A DNA stretch of 64,000 nt from Hanleya hanleyi (GCA_036873755.1 JAVTVY010051708.1:1-64000), one strand, 5' to 3'. Counted from the stretch's first letter, positions 21,985 to 34,323 are shown. Made by a program: numbers and translations. The notes: generated by a model not told the origin, from the sequence alone.

Positions 21985-23757
21985 CTAAATAAATAGAGAT
22001 ACTGTAATACATTAGTAAACACGAATTGCAGAAACATTCCCACGATCTTCCATGTCTGACGTCAAATGTCCACGTATATCATCAGTGAGTCTGACTCTCA
22101 ATCTGTGTCGTTCCGTGCGCCGATAACCTGGTATAAATATCACCAAAGTGACAATACCTGATCGGTGATCAGAATGATTGATCGATTGTTTTCCTTGGCT
22201 GGGCTCTCCTTGTTCCCCGACACCTATCTATGTGTTCTGCTCATAGGTTTATGGGAAAATTGAATGCCACTCATTAAAATCAACCGACTGTCATGCTTTA
22301 AAATGGAAGACACGGCACATTCTTTGTCTTACTGTTGACTGGCTTTAAGCCAATCGTTCTCCTTAAAATGCATAGGAAAATCGAAAAAAGACATTTATTT
22401 CACACTGATAATGTTTAATAAATGTATCTATGTCAGGGAGATATCTCGAATGCATATGCTTAATATTAAAAATATGTTGAAGTTTAAAATATGATGAGAA
22501 ATTTTCAAAATTCAATGTAAATCTTCCATTCCTCCAGTGTCATAGGATACATGTATATCGTACTGGAAATTTGCTCGAGTAGGTGTCAACTACGATAACG
22601 TTTTTACCCTTAATGGCTGATGAAAAACTAATCCAGTCCGGTATGGAAGTAAATAATGCACCAAGTAAATAATGCACCAATGATGTCAAATATCTTGAGG
22701 ATTAGTTTGAATTTGAGCAAAATATTGCATTCTACATTGGGCGTCATGCACGACACCGGACTATCCTGCAAGTAGCAAACTATTCTGCGTGCTATATGAC
22801 TGGCTGATTATTCCGGAAGTATAGGCATGCTGATGGGGTCAGAAAATGTTGACAGGAATTGTTTATCCATCTTTAAGCATTGGTATTCAACTGATAGACT
22901 TACCATGCTAAAAAGCTAATAAATTGAAAATTGGAACCCCAATACAGTCCCAGGATAGCATATACATGAATTGGCAGACATTTAACACTAGGCTAATATC
23001 TCCGGTTAATATTGAGAAATTGCCATAGAATGGCCAACTAGAGGGCGCCACCATTTAAAATTACAAACGAAGATAGCCTAGTGGTTTCGTAGATGTAGCT
23101 TCAGCCTATATATTCAAACTTGTCAAATTTGAAAACATTGCCTTGATGTGTTGTGAAGCAGAAAAGAGAACAAATGTGATCAATACACATGTAGAGATAT
23201 GACAATATTCTTGCTTCGCGTCCGAAGACAATTATGGGAGTTGCTGCTTTGTGGGGCTGGTGTGTTTGTCTGTGCTAATTCAGTACTCCATACTGTGAAG
23301 TTAAGAAGTCACAGAACGCGGGTGTTTATGCTACCAACCTTACTGGAAAACACTCAATAAGGGTAAAAAATAGGCCATATTCAGCCCGAAATCCAACAGA
23401 AAATCTGTAAGAGCGAACTCCATAAGACAGACTGACCAAGTTCTGTGTCTGATGGGCATATTAACCTGGCAAAGAAACAGTATGTCGACCTACTGAATTT
23501 CTGTGAAACTTGCGCGCGGTAAACAAACCTCTTCTACACAGACGGAGCTAACAACAACAACAGGCGCCTCAGTTTCTCATTTTCCTTCAATGGTACAATA
23601 TGGAGCAAACCTGGCAAGCGAATACCATATCACCGTTTGTTTGAAATAAGGCAGCCAAAAACATAGTATCATAGATATGAACCTTACTAAAGTTTAGAAA
23701 TATTTTCATGTGGTTTAATCTGGGGTACCTCCTTTCTCACAAAGTTCCGAGGGGCCA
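21985..23757. other. Interval without recognisable genes
   Basis: AT-rich and apparently unique sequence. It ends abruptly where the E7 remnant begins at about 23757-23780. Confidence 0.5.
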
Positions 23758-24213
23758 TTGCTACGAAAACACCGGAGAGCATCACTGTCTACAGATACGG
23801 AGCGCTTGACCTCCGAAAGTCTGCCTACATCCCAGGAAAGTGAGGCAGAACCTACCTTCTGGGATCGTATTGTGCATGAAGCTATTGATAGCTATGCTGC
23901 GATAATCGAAGACGCCGGACAGGATAACTTACAACATGCGTACATCCAAATGCGCCCCTGCATCAGGAAAACAGCCATGGCCATCTATGAACGGCATACC
24001 CTGCTGCCTCTTGAAATGAAAGGCGACCCCACGCACAGGTCCATCATCAAGACCAAGCGTCACTTGGAAGAGGATATGAGGTTACCACTCACCGAGGCCC
24101 TGGAAAATGCGATCAGAATGTGCAAACAAGTGTTTCAGGACATGCTGCCTGAACAATATCCAGACCTGTCCGTTGATGCTAACGTTACACCGAACGAAGA
24201 TGAAACTTTCTGA
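23758..24213 (+). pseudogene. Family B C-terminal domain (5'-truncated E7 copy)
   Basis: Homologous to the family B proteins from SLSTDTE onward: an acidic linker, then the helical domain (FWDRIVHEAIDSYAA ... MAIYERHTLLPLEMKGD ... MLPEQYPDL). The zinc finger and start are missing, because host-like sequence abuts at about 23757. The remaining frame is open to its stop, so the loss is recent or the C-terminal part is tolerated. It is closest to the E6 copy (QDNLQ, GDPTHRSI shared). Confidence 0.75.
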
Positions 24214-24309
24214 AATGGCGACTTCTGATTGGACAAGAGCAGCCGAGAATACATCTAACGGGCAAGAACGAAAATGACAGATGCAACTCCAAATAGGGGC
24301 TTCTGATTG

Positions 24310-24440
24310 GACAAGAGCCTAGTTGTATTGTGATCATACCCAATGCGGCTCCCCCCGTGTGTGTATGATGTACTGGAGGGTATAATAAAATGATTGACCT
24401 CTCACCCTTATTGTTGTTGTTCTCTCACCGGTCTACATCA
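24310..24440 (+). terminator. Shared 3' cassette, copy 3 (poly(A) signal 24384-24389)
   Basis: catacccaatgcggctccccccgtgtg, then gagggtataataaaatg and a TTGTTGTTGTT stretch. It ends the family B gene. Confidence 0.7.
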
Positions 24441-24589
24441 TGGTGTCAAATCGTTGTGCTAGGGTGTTATGGCGTAACGACGGGCGTTTACAGGCCTCAC
24501 CGTATTTCGATGAATTAGTGTCAATTCCATAGAATAACTAGAAAATCAGAGCTTCAGGGCTAATTGACCAGGGCGTTGAAGCGCTAATC

Positions 24590-25910
24590 TTGGCAAGCGT
24601 TGCTACAATATGACAACAGACGACGCACCCGGACCACGGATGGTCTATCCCTACCCCAAACACCTTCCTCCACACCCCTAAAATGCCCACTTTGGCTACT
24701 ACTCCTACTGATGACGTCACCAATGACATGGACATCTCTCCAGTCGTGGTCTACATCCCGAGAGCTAAAAGTTGACACTTCACATTTGGACCACGGATGG
24801 TACCTCTCTACCCCAAACACCTTCCTTCACACCCCTAAAATGCCACGTTTCGCTACTACGGCCAGACGGCGCATGCGCAGAATGATGAAACCGGACAAGA
24901 TACCAGTCCAATCCGACGCTACCTCAAGAGAACTTCGAAATAAGGCCTCCCACGGGCCAATCTGACCAATATGGGTCCATATCGACATCAAAACGTCCAT
25001 TCCAATACACTTTTTCTAATGCGCATGCTCAGATAGACGATATTTCCACCTCACACCCATCCAGTTGGACGCTCCCCCGTGAGAGCTTCACATTAATACC
25101 TTCCACGACCCATTCGAACCATGAGTGGCCTACCTCGACCTCAAAAAGTCCCTTCCTTTTGCCACAATTCCCGGTCTGCGCATGCGCAGAAAGTTGAAAA
25201 CTGACGACACACTAGTCCAGTCGGATGGACCCCCACGGATGCTAAACTGACACCCCCCACGCACCATTCGTACCAAAAGTGGACACCAAAACATCCATGA
25301 TTCCCCATGGTTTAGGTGTAAAGTCAGTGTTCCGCTAACCCACTCTGCCTCTCTCGGCAGGCCCCGATATGCCGAGGACCGATATTAAGCCCTCTAGACC
25401 TGGTTGGTAGGGGTTTTCTCTATTTTAGGGGTAAAGTCCGTGTTTCGCTATTTATAGGTTTAACCCCAATCCTAATTTTACCTACACCCACTAATCCACC
25501 CTGCCTCTCTCGGCAGGTACCGATCCACCGGGAAGCGATATTAGCCCCTCCAGATCCGGTTGATAGGGGTTTTCTCTATTTTAGGGGTGAAGTCCGTGTT
25601 CCCCTTTTTGAACGTTCAACCGCAATCATAATTGTACATGCACCCATCCACGACTTGATCGCTCTGGAAGAGCGCTTCACTTTGACACCTTCCACGACCC
25701 ATTTGGACCATTATGGGCCCACCACGGACCCCAAACTTAAATTCCCATGCCTCATTTTTCTGCTGCGCATGCGCAGAATGACGTGAGTTTCTCGTCACAT
25801 TCTATCCAGTTGGATGCTCCTTCACGAATGCTTCACTATGACACCTCAGTCGACCCCATAGGGCCACTAGGGGCCCAGCTAGATCAAAAAACGTCCACCC
25901 AGCGCGACTT
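24590..25910 (+). repeat. Mixed repeat array in E7
   Basis: Two units of the CRE-bearing type (24590-24860), several units with GCGCATGC(G/T)CA (about 24870, 25022, 25177, 25765), and a direct duplication of a ~170-bp unit (25316-25620: a tctcggcaggccccgat block and a ttctctattttaggggt block twice). The last unit recurs inverted at 58640-59040. Confidence 0.75.
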
Positions 25911-26112
25911 GCCCAATGCGCATGCGTACAGTGACTTTTTCAAAAAAAATTCACTGCTTGGCTTCGAGACCCCTCCGATCGTGTTCTGCATCGTGTGGCG
26001 AAGAAAACAAGATGTCACACCCCATACCACAAATGTCCATGGGTGGGTTTCCCATTAGGTTAAACATTGCATACCGCAAATGTCCATGCGTGGGTGACTC
26101 GTAGTATGAGTT

Positions 26113-26183
26113 GACTCGTGGTATAGTGGATAACGTGTCTGCTTCTGGAGGCAGCAACCCGGGTTCGAGTCCCGCTGGGACCC
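26113..26183 (+). repeat. tRNA-like sequence in the E7 terminal region
   Basis: Has an A-box region (TGGTATAGTGG) and a perfect B box (GGTTCGAGTCC) but a poorly paired acceptor stem, so it is tRNA-derived rather than a functional tRNA. Nearest in style to an Arg/Gln-type body. Related copies: 46526-46593 (minus) and 55690-55758. Confidence 0.6.
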
Positions 26184-26659
26184 TTTCCCTTCTCCCACTG
26201 TATGGCTATGTGGAGAAACTCAGGGTTTCCCCACTTGCCGTTTATGCAGGGCATAGTGCTGGCGAAATTGTCGGGGACCCTGTTTGATGACGTGCATTCC
26301 ATTGAAACTTATTAAGCATCGAGACTAATTGACCATTATATTCTCCCGGAGATGACTGGACATTGCCGTAGATGGCCGGACGTTATATTACCGGACATTG
26401 CGAAGATTCCCGGACATTTCCGTCCATTCCCGAAGATTAAGACGCAGCGACCACCCACGTATTTGAAGTATCGGCACTACTTTCTGTCCGCGGAGGCTTC
26501 TACCCGCGACCGAATCACCGCGGAGGACCTCATTACCGCAGAGGAATACATTCCCCAAAGGCCACTTCCGGTCACCTGACGGGGCTATAATGACCATGAA
26601 CTCTAGCGACCTTCACGAAAGTAGGTCAATGGGACCCAACTTCCACTTATACTACTACT

Positions 26660-26665
26660 GATATC
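26660..26665 (+). repeat. Candidate 6-bp flank of E7 (gatatc)
   Basis: Follows the ACTACTACT end. The left partner was not found. Confidence 0.35.
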
Positions 26666-28593
26666 AAACCATTGCTATAGTTGAGGAAATGTTTTCATAA
26701 TTTGCAATTTTCAGATCAACCACTCAGGACTCCATCCAATGATGGGCAATATTAATAGACGTATGGGCCTGCTGCGCAAAACAACTATTGGCATTACATC
26801 TTGCAAATTGAACCACAACGGTGTCCCATCAATGAAGCACAAAAACGACCGGAGCATTGTCCCTCGATGACGTACAGGTCACAGCCCCCCGACCCAGGTT
26901 CATGTTACATCATCCTCATCCCAACCAGATGAGTCCCAAGCTACACTAGGAATCTTGGTGGTAAACTACCTACAGTTATTCTCGTTTGGTCGAAAATGTC
27001 CGTTCCACGTCGCGATTGTCTAGGTTCAGCTATTAGCAGACAGCGAACGTCCGCCCTGCGTTTAGTGCGTTTAGAAATTTCCCTCCCCCCCCCTCCGCAG
27101 CCAACCAAACTTTCTCTCCTCTCTTCAAAACGACAAAAATGGAGGACGAACATCCGCGACTTTGTAGTGTATCATAATGAGTTCATTTTGCACCTATTTC
27201 CATAACCCCGAGTGGAGGATCATGGGTAAATTCATGATGGCGGCGATGTGGTGTATAAGAAAAGTGAAGTTTTCGTCATTTTTCTTCAAAATTTCTGCTT
27301 TTCTTCGAAGAAATTTGAGCAAAATCTGTTCAATTTAACATCAGACTATTATTTTCTAATTTATCATGCAGTTTTGAGAATAAAAACATAAAATAAATGA
27401 CAAACGAGAACTTTATAACAAAGCTCAAGCCATATAGAGGGAACAAGATTGAATTGTGTAGGTAATTTACGGGCAGCTTCCAAACAGTTTATTCAAAGAG
27501 CCACGCATTTAAATTTTAAAAATATTCGGCCGTTCTACAACACTTAACTCACATATATTTATTAGTGAATAATTTCCCTTCATTGCGAGTCCAAATTTAA
27601 GAAGATCCTTTTCATTCTTCGCGTTCATTTTATCTGCTTCGTCGAACATTCCGAAACCACAACTGACCCAATTTTCCGTTTAGAATGAGATAGACGTTAA
27701 AAGCGTTCAAACACCTGAAGCGTTTAACGGATCCCGTTTAATTTGATCGGAATATGAATCAGTCATTATTAAAGGAAAAGTTTCGGCTTTGATTGCCTTT
27801 GATACATATTAACACTACCTGGCCGGGGGGCACCCCTGTTGTTTTTTTGCTCCTATCTCCGGAACGACGGAAAATTGAGAGCTGAAACTCCGTGACTTTT
27901 TAGATTATCATATTGGGGTCATTTTGAGCCTATTTGTATGACCGCCCGAGTAGAGGATCATGGGTAAATTCAAAATGGCGGCCATGAGGGGTACCTGAAA
28001 AGTGATGTTTTCGTCATATTTCTTCAAAAATTTAGCTTTTCTGTATGGAAAAGTGGGTAAAATCTATTTTGTTACATATATTATTATTTACTAATTTATG
28101 ATTCATTTTTTGCGAAGAAAAATGCTCTTTTTGAAAATGACGCCACAGTGACTTCATCATGGCGGCCATCTTGGATCTATTTTTACATTTTCTTGTAGAG
28201 CTTGACCCAAGGATATAGTGTGGTAAGTTTCAGCCCTCTAGCCTTAGCGATAGCGAAAATATATAGAGGGGGGAGCACTTTCCGCCCCCCCCCCCCGCCC
28301 CCAGGCTGCGATACAACGCAAATCTCCCAGGCCAGATAGGGTTAAAACAACTCACTAAATAGAACCTAAAAGATATCTCATTTTAAAATTGTTTTTGACG
28401 GAGTACTAATCATTGTAAAACCGCGAATTCGCAGTCCTCAGATTGCAACCATTGTACTGTCTCCAGAAGGCGGATATGACGTGGGTCAAGGCATGAAGCT
28501 CTTTTGTCTGTTCGGGTAATATACGTGAGGCACGGAGTCTTCAGTTGAAATTGCGTGAAATCATGTCGACGAGGAAGCTGCGTTTGGTCTTCA
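26666..28593. other. Interval without genes; holds a duplicated ~180-bp repeat
   Basis: Segments 27150-27330 and 27890-28075 are related direct repeats, each with gaggatcatgggtaaattca followed by an (aa)atggcggc YY1-like motif. A poly-C run is at 28280-28300. No coding evidence. Confidence 0.6.
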
Positions 28594-28594
28594 G

Positions 28595-28629
28595 GGCTAT
28601 CAATTCAAGCCGAAGCGATCAGATACGGA
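28595..28629 (+). pseudogene. Probable P2X7-like intracellular-domain gene, 5' part split by E3
   Basis: The frame reads GYQFKPKRSDTE up to the E3 target site and resumes after the element (44164) as an Asp/Ser-rich tract (SSGDDSSSSSETG). This matches the style of invertebrate P2X7-like domain proteins (a YQFEP-type N-terminus, an acidic Ser tract, then a W-C-x-C...CC zinc motif). An in-frame stop follows the Ser tract, and there is no upstream ATG in frame, so the locus looks degenerate. The continuity of the frame across the empty site is the main support. Confidence 0.4.
28624..28629 (+). repeat. 6-bp target-site duplication, left flank of E3 (tacgga)
   Basis: Repeated at 44158-44163 directly after the other end. 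Confidence 0.85.
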
Positions 28630-28979
28630 AGTAGCATATAGTCCGCAAAAAGATGTCCCGGCTCGTAACTGCGTATGCGCAAAAAAAACCTCTGAGGGGT
28701 CACGGGGAGGTCTGCGCAGGTGTTCTGCGCAAGTGTGATGTCATGTGTGACGTCACTGCCGTAAATCGGGAGTGTGTATTCCTTCGCGGAGATGCGGTCT
28801 GGTGGTGATGCGGTCGTGGGGAGAAGCTTCCGCGGACAGAAAGTAGTCCCAAATACGCGGGTTTTCGTGAGAATCATCTGGAATGTTCGGCAATCTTCAG
28901 GGGCCCCTAATGTACCGATTGGGTCGAGTGAGGTGTCAAAGTCGAGTGCTCCTCCAGGACGATCAAGTCATGTGTGGCT

Positions 28980-29770
28980 GCATGTAAAATTAGGATTTGT
29001 CCCGAAAATATAAAAAGCGGAACACGGACTTCACCTCTACAATAGGGGCCTGATTAGCACATTTGCATCTATAAGGGAAAATGCATGTATGGGGTATGGG
29101 GGTGGTCATTTTTTTATTATTTTACTATGGGTTGTTTGGTCTTGTTTTTCACGTCTCACCATGAAAAACACGATGGGATGGGTCTCGAAGTTAAGCGGTG
29201 AAATTTTTCGGAAAGTTCACGGAGGTCTGGATAGGCCCATACTGGTTCAGAGGATAGGTCCATACTGGGCAATTCATGTAGGGGTTGTTTGGTCTTGTTT
29301 TTCAGGTCTCACCACGTAGAACACTATGGGAAGGGTCTCGGAGTTAAACGATGAAAGTTTTCGAAAAGTTCACGGAGGTCTGGATAGGCCCATAGGCCCA
29401 TACTGGCTCAGTGGATAGGTCCATACTGGGCAATTCAAACATGTTCATTGCGGTATGGGTTTCGGATCTTGTTTTTCACGTCTCACTACGTAGAACACGA
29501 TGGGCGAGGTCCCGAAGCTAAGCGGTTAATTTTTTTGAAAAAGTCAGTTAAAAGCGGAACACAGACTTTACCTCTACAATAGGGGCCTGATTAGCACATT
29601 TGCATCTATACGGGAAAATGCCTATATGGGGTACTGGGGTGGTCATTTTTTATTTTATTTTACTATGGGTTGTGGGATCTTGTTTTTCACGTCTCACCAC
29701 GTAGAACACGACGGGCGGGGTCCCGAAGCTAAGCGGTTATATTTTTTTTGAAAAAGTCACTGCGCGCATG
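28980..29770 (+). repeat. Repeated module with gaagctaagcgg motif (left TIR of E3)
   Basis: Four related blocks of cttgtttttcacgtctcacc, acacgatgggcg and a (g)tcccgaagctaagcggt stretch followed by ttttttgaaaaagtc (about 29140, 29300, 29470, 29690). The same module occurs at 47340-47450 and inverted at 25930-26070 and 54800-54930. Interspersed are agcggaacacrgactttacc units, also found in E6. Confidence 0.65.
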
Positions 29771-30236
29771 CGTAGTGGGTAAATAATGCTGGGTGGACGT
29801 TTTGGGGTCTAGGTGCGCCTCTAGTGGTCCGATGGTGTCGTATGAGGTCTTATTTTGAAGCTCTCATGGAGGAGCATCTGACTGGACTAATGTATCGTCC
29901 GCTTTTAATATTCTGTGCATGCGCAGTCTGGCCGTATTATAGAATGCAGGCATTTTGGGAGTGCGTGGGGGTGTGTTTGGGGTAGTGATGGACCACTATT
30001 GATCCAAATGGGCCGTAGGAGGTGTCAAAGTGAATCTTTTGTGGGGTAAGGTCAGAATGGCGTGTTTATTTATTACAAATCGCGTCAATCTGCACGTGTC
30101 AGTATTTATATTCTTATATTCTTTCTCTTATTTTGATACCAAGGATTACATTAACACCAAGAACGATATTGTTGTTGCCGTTCAATATCGGTCTGACGCT
30201 TATATGGGGCCGTATTTAAGGTAATCGACACAAACA

Positions 30237-30990
30237 TTGTATAGAAATATTATAGAATACCTGTCCCGTATTATACAATATCTGTCCTGTATTATACCAT
30301 ATACGTGCTGTATTATACAATATCTGTCCTCTATTATACCATATCTGTACTGTATAATACAATATTTGTCCTGTATTATACCATATCTGTGCTGTATTGT
30401 ACAATATCTGTCCTGTATTATGCAATATTTGTTCCGTATTATACAATGTATGTGCTTTATTATACCATATCTGTGCTGTATTATACAATATCTGTCCTCT
30501 ATTATACCATATCTGAACTGTATTATACAATATTTGTCATGATCTGTGCTGTATTGTACAATATCTGTCCTGTATTATACAATATTTGTCCTGTATTATA
30601 CCATATCTGTGCTGTTCTGTACAATATCTGTACTGTATTATGCAATATTTGTCCTGACTATACCATATCTGTCCTGTATTGTATCATATATGTCCTGTAT
30701 TATACAATATCTGTCCTGTATTATACAATATCTGTACTGTATTATGCAATATTTGTCCTGATTATACCATATCTGTCCTGTGTGGTATCATATATGTCCT
30801 GTACTATACCATATATGTGCTGTATTATACAATATCTGTCCTGTATTATTCAATATGTCCTGCATTATACAATATTTGTCCTGTATTATACCAAATCTGT
30901 CCAGTATTATACCAAATCTGTCCAGTATTATACCTAATGTTTGATGTATTATACAATATCTCTCCGGTGTTGTACTGTCACGTATGATAA
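30237..30990 (+). repeat. 21-bp minisatellite, ~35 units (E3 left)
   Basis: Unit tgtcctgtattatacaatatc with variants. All frames are open because 21 is a multiple of 3; the translations are repetitive (YTISVLY) and not credible proteins. Confidence 0.95.
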
Positions 30991-31108
30991 ATTCGAGACA
31001 GGCGGGCATAAAGATGACAAAGATGTGGGTTGAATAATATGCATTTAATAATGATTCCAGGTGGCTTTAATCGCTCTCGACCCCTTTTGTGGTGGTACAG
31101 ATTGTGAA

Positions 31109-31432
31109 AACCTGTAAAGACACAACGACAATCGTGAGAACTGTCCAATAGTATGGATCAGGCGTTAATGCCCAATAAATATATATCTAATTGATTACCA
31201 ATTTACGGACATGAGGAAAATGTCAACATGACCAGAATGCAAATACACTCTGTTCTGGTAATACAATCTAAACCATTGACGTTTAAAGCCAGTAGTCCAT
31301 ATAGTCAATACAGATGCTAGTGGGAAAATAGTAATCTCAACTATACGCATGACAATAAATGGGCTTACCTGTAAAGACACAACGACAATCGTGAGAACTG
31401 TCCCATAGAATGGATCAGGCGTTAATGCATTG
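31109..31432 (-). repeat. ~60-bp direct repeat at 31111-31171 and 31368-31430
   Basis: Both copies read on the minus strand as an ALTPDP(F/Y)Y...TVLTIVVVSLQ hydrophobic peptide. In the second copy this ends at a CAG|GTAAGC donor-like junction. It could be a small exon duplicated in E3, but no start-to-stop gene was found. Confidence 0.5.
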
Positions 31433-31730
31433 ATCATTCTCAGACAAGCGTATTTATACGCTTTTTACGACGCAAAACACGGACTTTCACTAGATCGGGC
31501 AATACAGACTCTAGCCGTTATAGAAAAACAAATTATACAAACTTTTTATATAAAAATACGTGTGTGCAAGTCTGTCGTTTACCGTCAGTCCGCGTAACAG
31601 CGAAAAACACCGTATAACACGACACGACAAAACGCTAAGTATCTCCTGTTGTCCTACACATGGCCAAGCATTCCAGCATCAATCGCCGCGCAATAGCTTA
31701 AATAAAGGACAATACGATTAGTAAATGTGG

Positions 31731-31736
31731 GTAAGC
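31731..31736 (+). repeat. 6-bp target-site duplication, left flank of E4 (gtaagc)
   Basis: Repeated at 38095-38100. Confidence 0.85.
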
Positions 31737-31739
31737 AGT

Positions 31740-32165
31740 AGTAGAGGAGCCCTCCTGTGAGTATCTATGTCAAGTATGACGCGTTTTACGTCATCGTATG
31801 ACGTCACTGGGGTCGAGGTCACGTGAAAGTATGTCAAGGTCATCCTGCTGTCAGTATCTAGGTCAAGTATGACGCGTTTGACGTCATCGTATGACGTCAC
31901 TGGGGTCGAGGTCACGGGAAAGTAGGTCGATTACGTAAGAAACCGGTTTAAATTATGTAATAATGTTACGTAATTAGGTCATGGTCGCTCGTAAGTAGGT
32001 CGATTACGTAAGAAACCGGTTTAAATAGGGTGATATGACGCAATAGTGTTACGTAATTAGGTCATGGTCGCTCGTAAGTAGATCGATCACGTAAGAAACC
32101 GGTTAAAATAGGGCGGTATGATGTCTATTTTTAGCAGTGATGCCTATTTTTAGCAGCCCCTTTGT
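31740..32165 (+). repeat. Tandem repeats at the left end of E4 with CRE/bZIP sites
   Basis: Two ~105-bp units (cgtatgacgtcactggggtc) and three ~90-bp units (gattacgtaagaaaccggtt, tcatggtcgctcgtaagtag). Mirrored at 37690-38090. Palindromic bZIP targets TGACGTCA and TTACGTAA occur in almost every unit. Confidence 0.85.
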
Positions 32166-32298
32166 TAGCTAACAATAAAAACACCGCGTGACCCTTTGAC
32201 GGCTAATAGGAGAGAGTTTTCGAGTTCAGTGGTCACATGCCTCTGGCGCACGAAGGTGCGTTTTTACGTATTTGGTCGATCTCCTGTCTCGGTATACA

Positions 32299-32326
32299 AT
32301 GGATGACGAGAAAACATTTGATGAAG
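32299..32326 (+). CDS. Candidate micro-exon in the E4 left arm
   Basis: ATG GATGACGAG... encodes nine residues (MDDEKTFDE) plus 1 nt before a consensus donor G|GTAAGT. The mirrored copy at 37526-37553 (minus) keeps the frame and a donor (G|GTAAAT). Conservation in both arms adds little, because the arms are near identical. The acceptor and following exon were not identified. Confidence 0.3.
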
Positions 32327-33479
32327 GTAAGTTCGCATTATCAATCATTCCTTTGAGAACAAGCGGTTCGTTTCTTAAAAGATCTATTGGTCGAATCATA
32401 GCGTATGTTGAGAGGTCTTTCATATATTATAGACTAACACAACACAATGTATTAGAGCAAATGACCTGTATGCCTAACTGACCGTGCGAGTTAAATTATG
32501 TACCTGGGATTGTCACAGCCGAGCGCACATCTATTGTCCTTCTCTGTGCGCACCGGTCCATTGCACTTTCGCAAACGGTCCCCCTTTGATACGCGCCGGT
32601 GTACACGGAAACGACATTCTTTCAGAAACACTTGAATTTTCTTTGTCTAAAATAGTTCGATAATCGAGGTTTATTAATTATTAGGCCTTAAATATATATA
32701 TACATGGGCGAATTTCTGTTAAATACTGTACGGTTGGACATACCACCGATATAGTTTATTCAACCCTTCCGTTAATATACGGCTCATAATACATGCATAG
32801 CTAACTGACCGTGCGAGTTAAATTATGTACCTCGGAATGTCACAGCCGAGCGCACATCTATTGTCCTTCTCTGAGCGCACCGGTCCATTAAGTTCAAATA
32901 GTGATGAATTATGCGTCGATATTGACATCAATACCATTCAAAAGACCTTTATTCGGTGCCCCCTAACATTGTCTCTGCACACGGGAGAAAATTGAACTAT
33001 GTTGCCGTGGACTAAAATAGGCCAACTGTTAGCTATGCACCTGTCTCTCTGGCCGAGTTACTGTGAGAATAAAAGAAACGTTTAACACTCTTTCTACCAC
33101 AATTATTTCAAGAAATTCGATAAACTCATATAACATAATTTGACAAAATCAAAGATAAATTTTTACCGTATTAGCGTCGCTAAAATTATGGCCTCTCAAT
33201 CGAACTTGTTATTTATCCTACAACTTACACTACTGTGCAAGTCACAAACACACTAGCATTGTTTTACAAGTCACCAATACTCTAGCATTGTTTTACAATA
33301 CAATACAGTAAACACCCACGGTGAACATTGGTAATGATCACTCACGATATGATGACTATTTGTATCGTGACCCGACGAAGCGTAACGTCCGCAAAAGCGC
33401 CCGAAAACGCCAGCAAGCGCCCGTTTCAACGCCCTTCGATATCCGAGAAAAAGAGAGACATCAACACGTTCACAAGTTT

Positions 33480-33560
33480 TCATATATTTTATTATCCCCA
33501 ATGTTATGCCGTCCCCAAGCTGGGGGCCGCTATGGGTATGTTTACAATTCATAACGTTGG
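33480..33560 (-). terminator. Shared 3' cassette, copy 4 (E4 left; AATAAA at 33488-33493)
   Basis: On the minus strand: catacccatagcggccccca, gcttgggg, then acattggggataataaa. It lies 170 nt after the family B stop at 33730. Confidence 0.75.
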
Positions 33561-33729
33561 AGTGATATCAGTTTTAATCACGCTCTTGTCAGTGTTCGTG
33601 AATTCTTGCAGTTCATCTTCGGTCATCATCATCTTTTCGCTTTATTTCTTTATTTCAGTATTCGACAGTGAGCTTCTTAAATCACCGTCAGTTCTTTTTT
33701 CTGATCATTATTATTAGGTGTACCAAGTC

Positions 33730-34323
33730 CTAATCAGACTCGCTATCTACCAATCCGGGAAAGTCCGTGGGCAACATGTCCTTGAAGAGCTGTTTCCGCA
33801 TCTTGATGGCGTTTTTTAGGGCCTCTCTTGGAGGTAAACCCATATCCTCTTTTAAGTAGCTCTTTGTTTTCATGATGGCCCTGTGGTTACGATCACTTTT
33901 CATTTCAAGAGGAATCAAGGTATAGTTTTCATACAGAGCCATTGCAGATTTTATGATTCTCGGTTGCATGTTGATATAGACCTTCTGTAAAGTCTCTTCA
34001 TCCTGTCCATCTGCCTGGATAGCAACGGCGTGTGCGTCAATAGCCTTGTCCACAATGCGACCCCAAAATGACGGCTCCCCTTCTTCCGTGTCTGAATCAC
34101 CCAAACTTTCGCTTTCGCTAGTGCTGTCCGCATCAGAGCATGAGTTTTCAGCGCTGTCATCGCCAGATGATGAGCTCACAGTATCCGTATCATCGTGTAG
34201 ACTCTCACTGTCTACATCAGAGACCTCGTCGGTGTCTTCATACCCATGAATATTCTTCCTATGTCTGATCATATCGTGGTACCTGGTGAACGATCGGTGA
34301 CACTCTGAGCAAGAATAAGACAT
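33730..34323 (-). CDS. Family B: C2H2 finger, acidic linker and helical domain (E4 left arm, intact)
   Basis: The 197-residue frame is complete. Residues 5-26 form one C2H2 finger (C5, C8, H21, H26; SYSCSECHRSFTRYHDM). Residues ~31-82 are Ser/Asp/Glu-rich with no order expected. Residues ~83-197 form the conserved domain (FWGRIVDKAIDAHAVAIQ ... SAMALYENYTLIPLEMKSD ... MRKQLFKDMLPTDFPGL), mostly helical by composition. I do not recognise the domain. The start follows a TATA-like cataaataca about 55 nt upstream, and the 3' cassette follows. The right-arm copy differs at about three residues. An intact frame in both arms suggests selection or youth. A DNA-binding regulatory protein of the element is the simplest guess. 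Confidence 0.75.
   Translation of the reverse strand: MSYSCSECHRSFTRYHDMIRHRKNIHGYEDTDEVSDVDSESLHDDTDTVSSSSGDDSAENSCSDADSTSESESLGDSDTEEGEPSFWGRIVDKAIDAHAVAIQADGQDEETLQKVYINMQPRIIKSAMALYENYTLIPLEMKSDRNHRAIMKTKSYLKEDMGLPPREALKNAIKMRKQLFKDMLPTDFPGLVDSESD

Larger units (their letters stand above)
23758..26659 (+). mobile_element. E7: left-truncated element with an ACTACTACT right end
   Basis: Contains a family B gene 3' half, its 3' cassette, both kinds of ~170-bp repeats and a terminal segment (26113-26659) homologous to the right end of E5 (55690-56245). It ends ATACTACTACT at 26659, followed by gatatc. No matching left end or gatatc partner was found, so I treat it as truncated near 23757. 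Confidence 0.6.

Noticed and set aside
30237..30990. Long open frames of YTISVLYYTIFVLYY type on both strands (also at 38264-38618 and 43001-43436)
   Set aside because: They follow the 21-bp repeat period (a multiple of 3) and have no start, promoter or domain support.
33328..33717. 129-residue frame with hydrophobic C-terminus opposite the family B 3' region (mirror 36119-36535)
   Set aside because: It runs antisense through the 3' cassette and UTR of an intact gene and has no promoter of its own.
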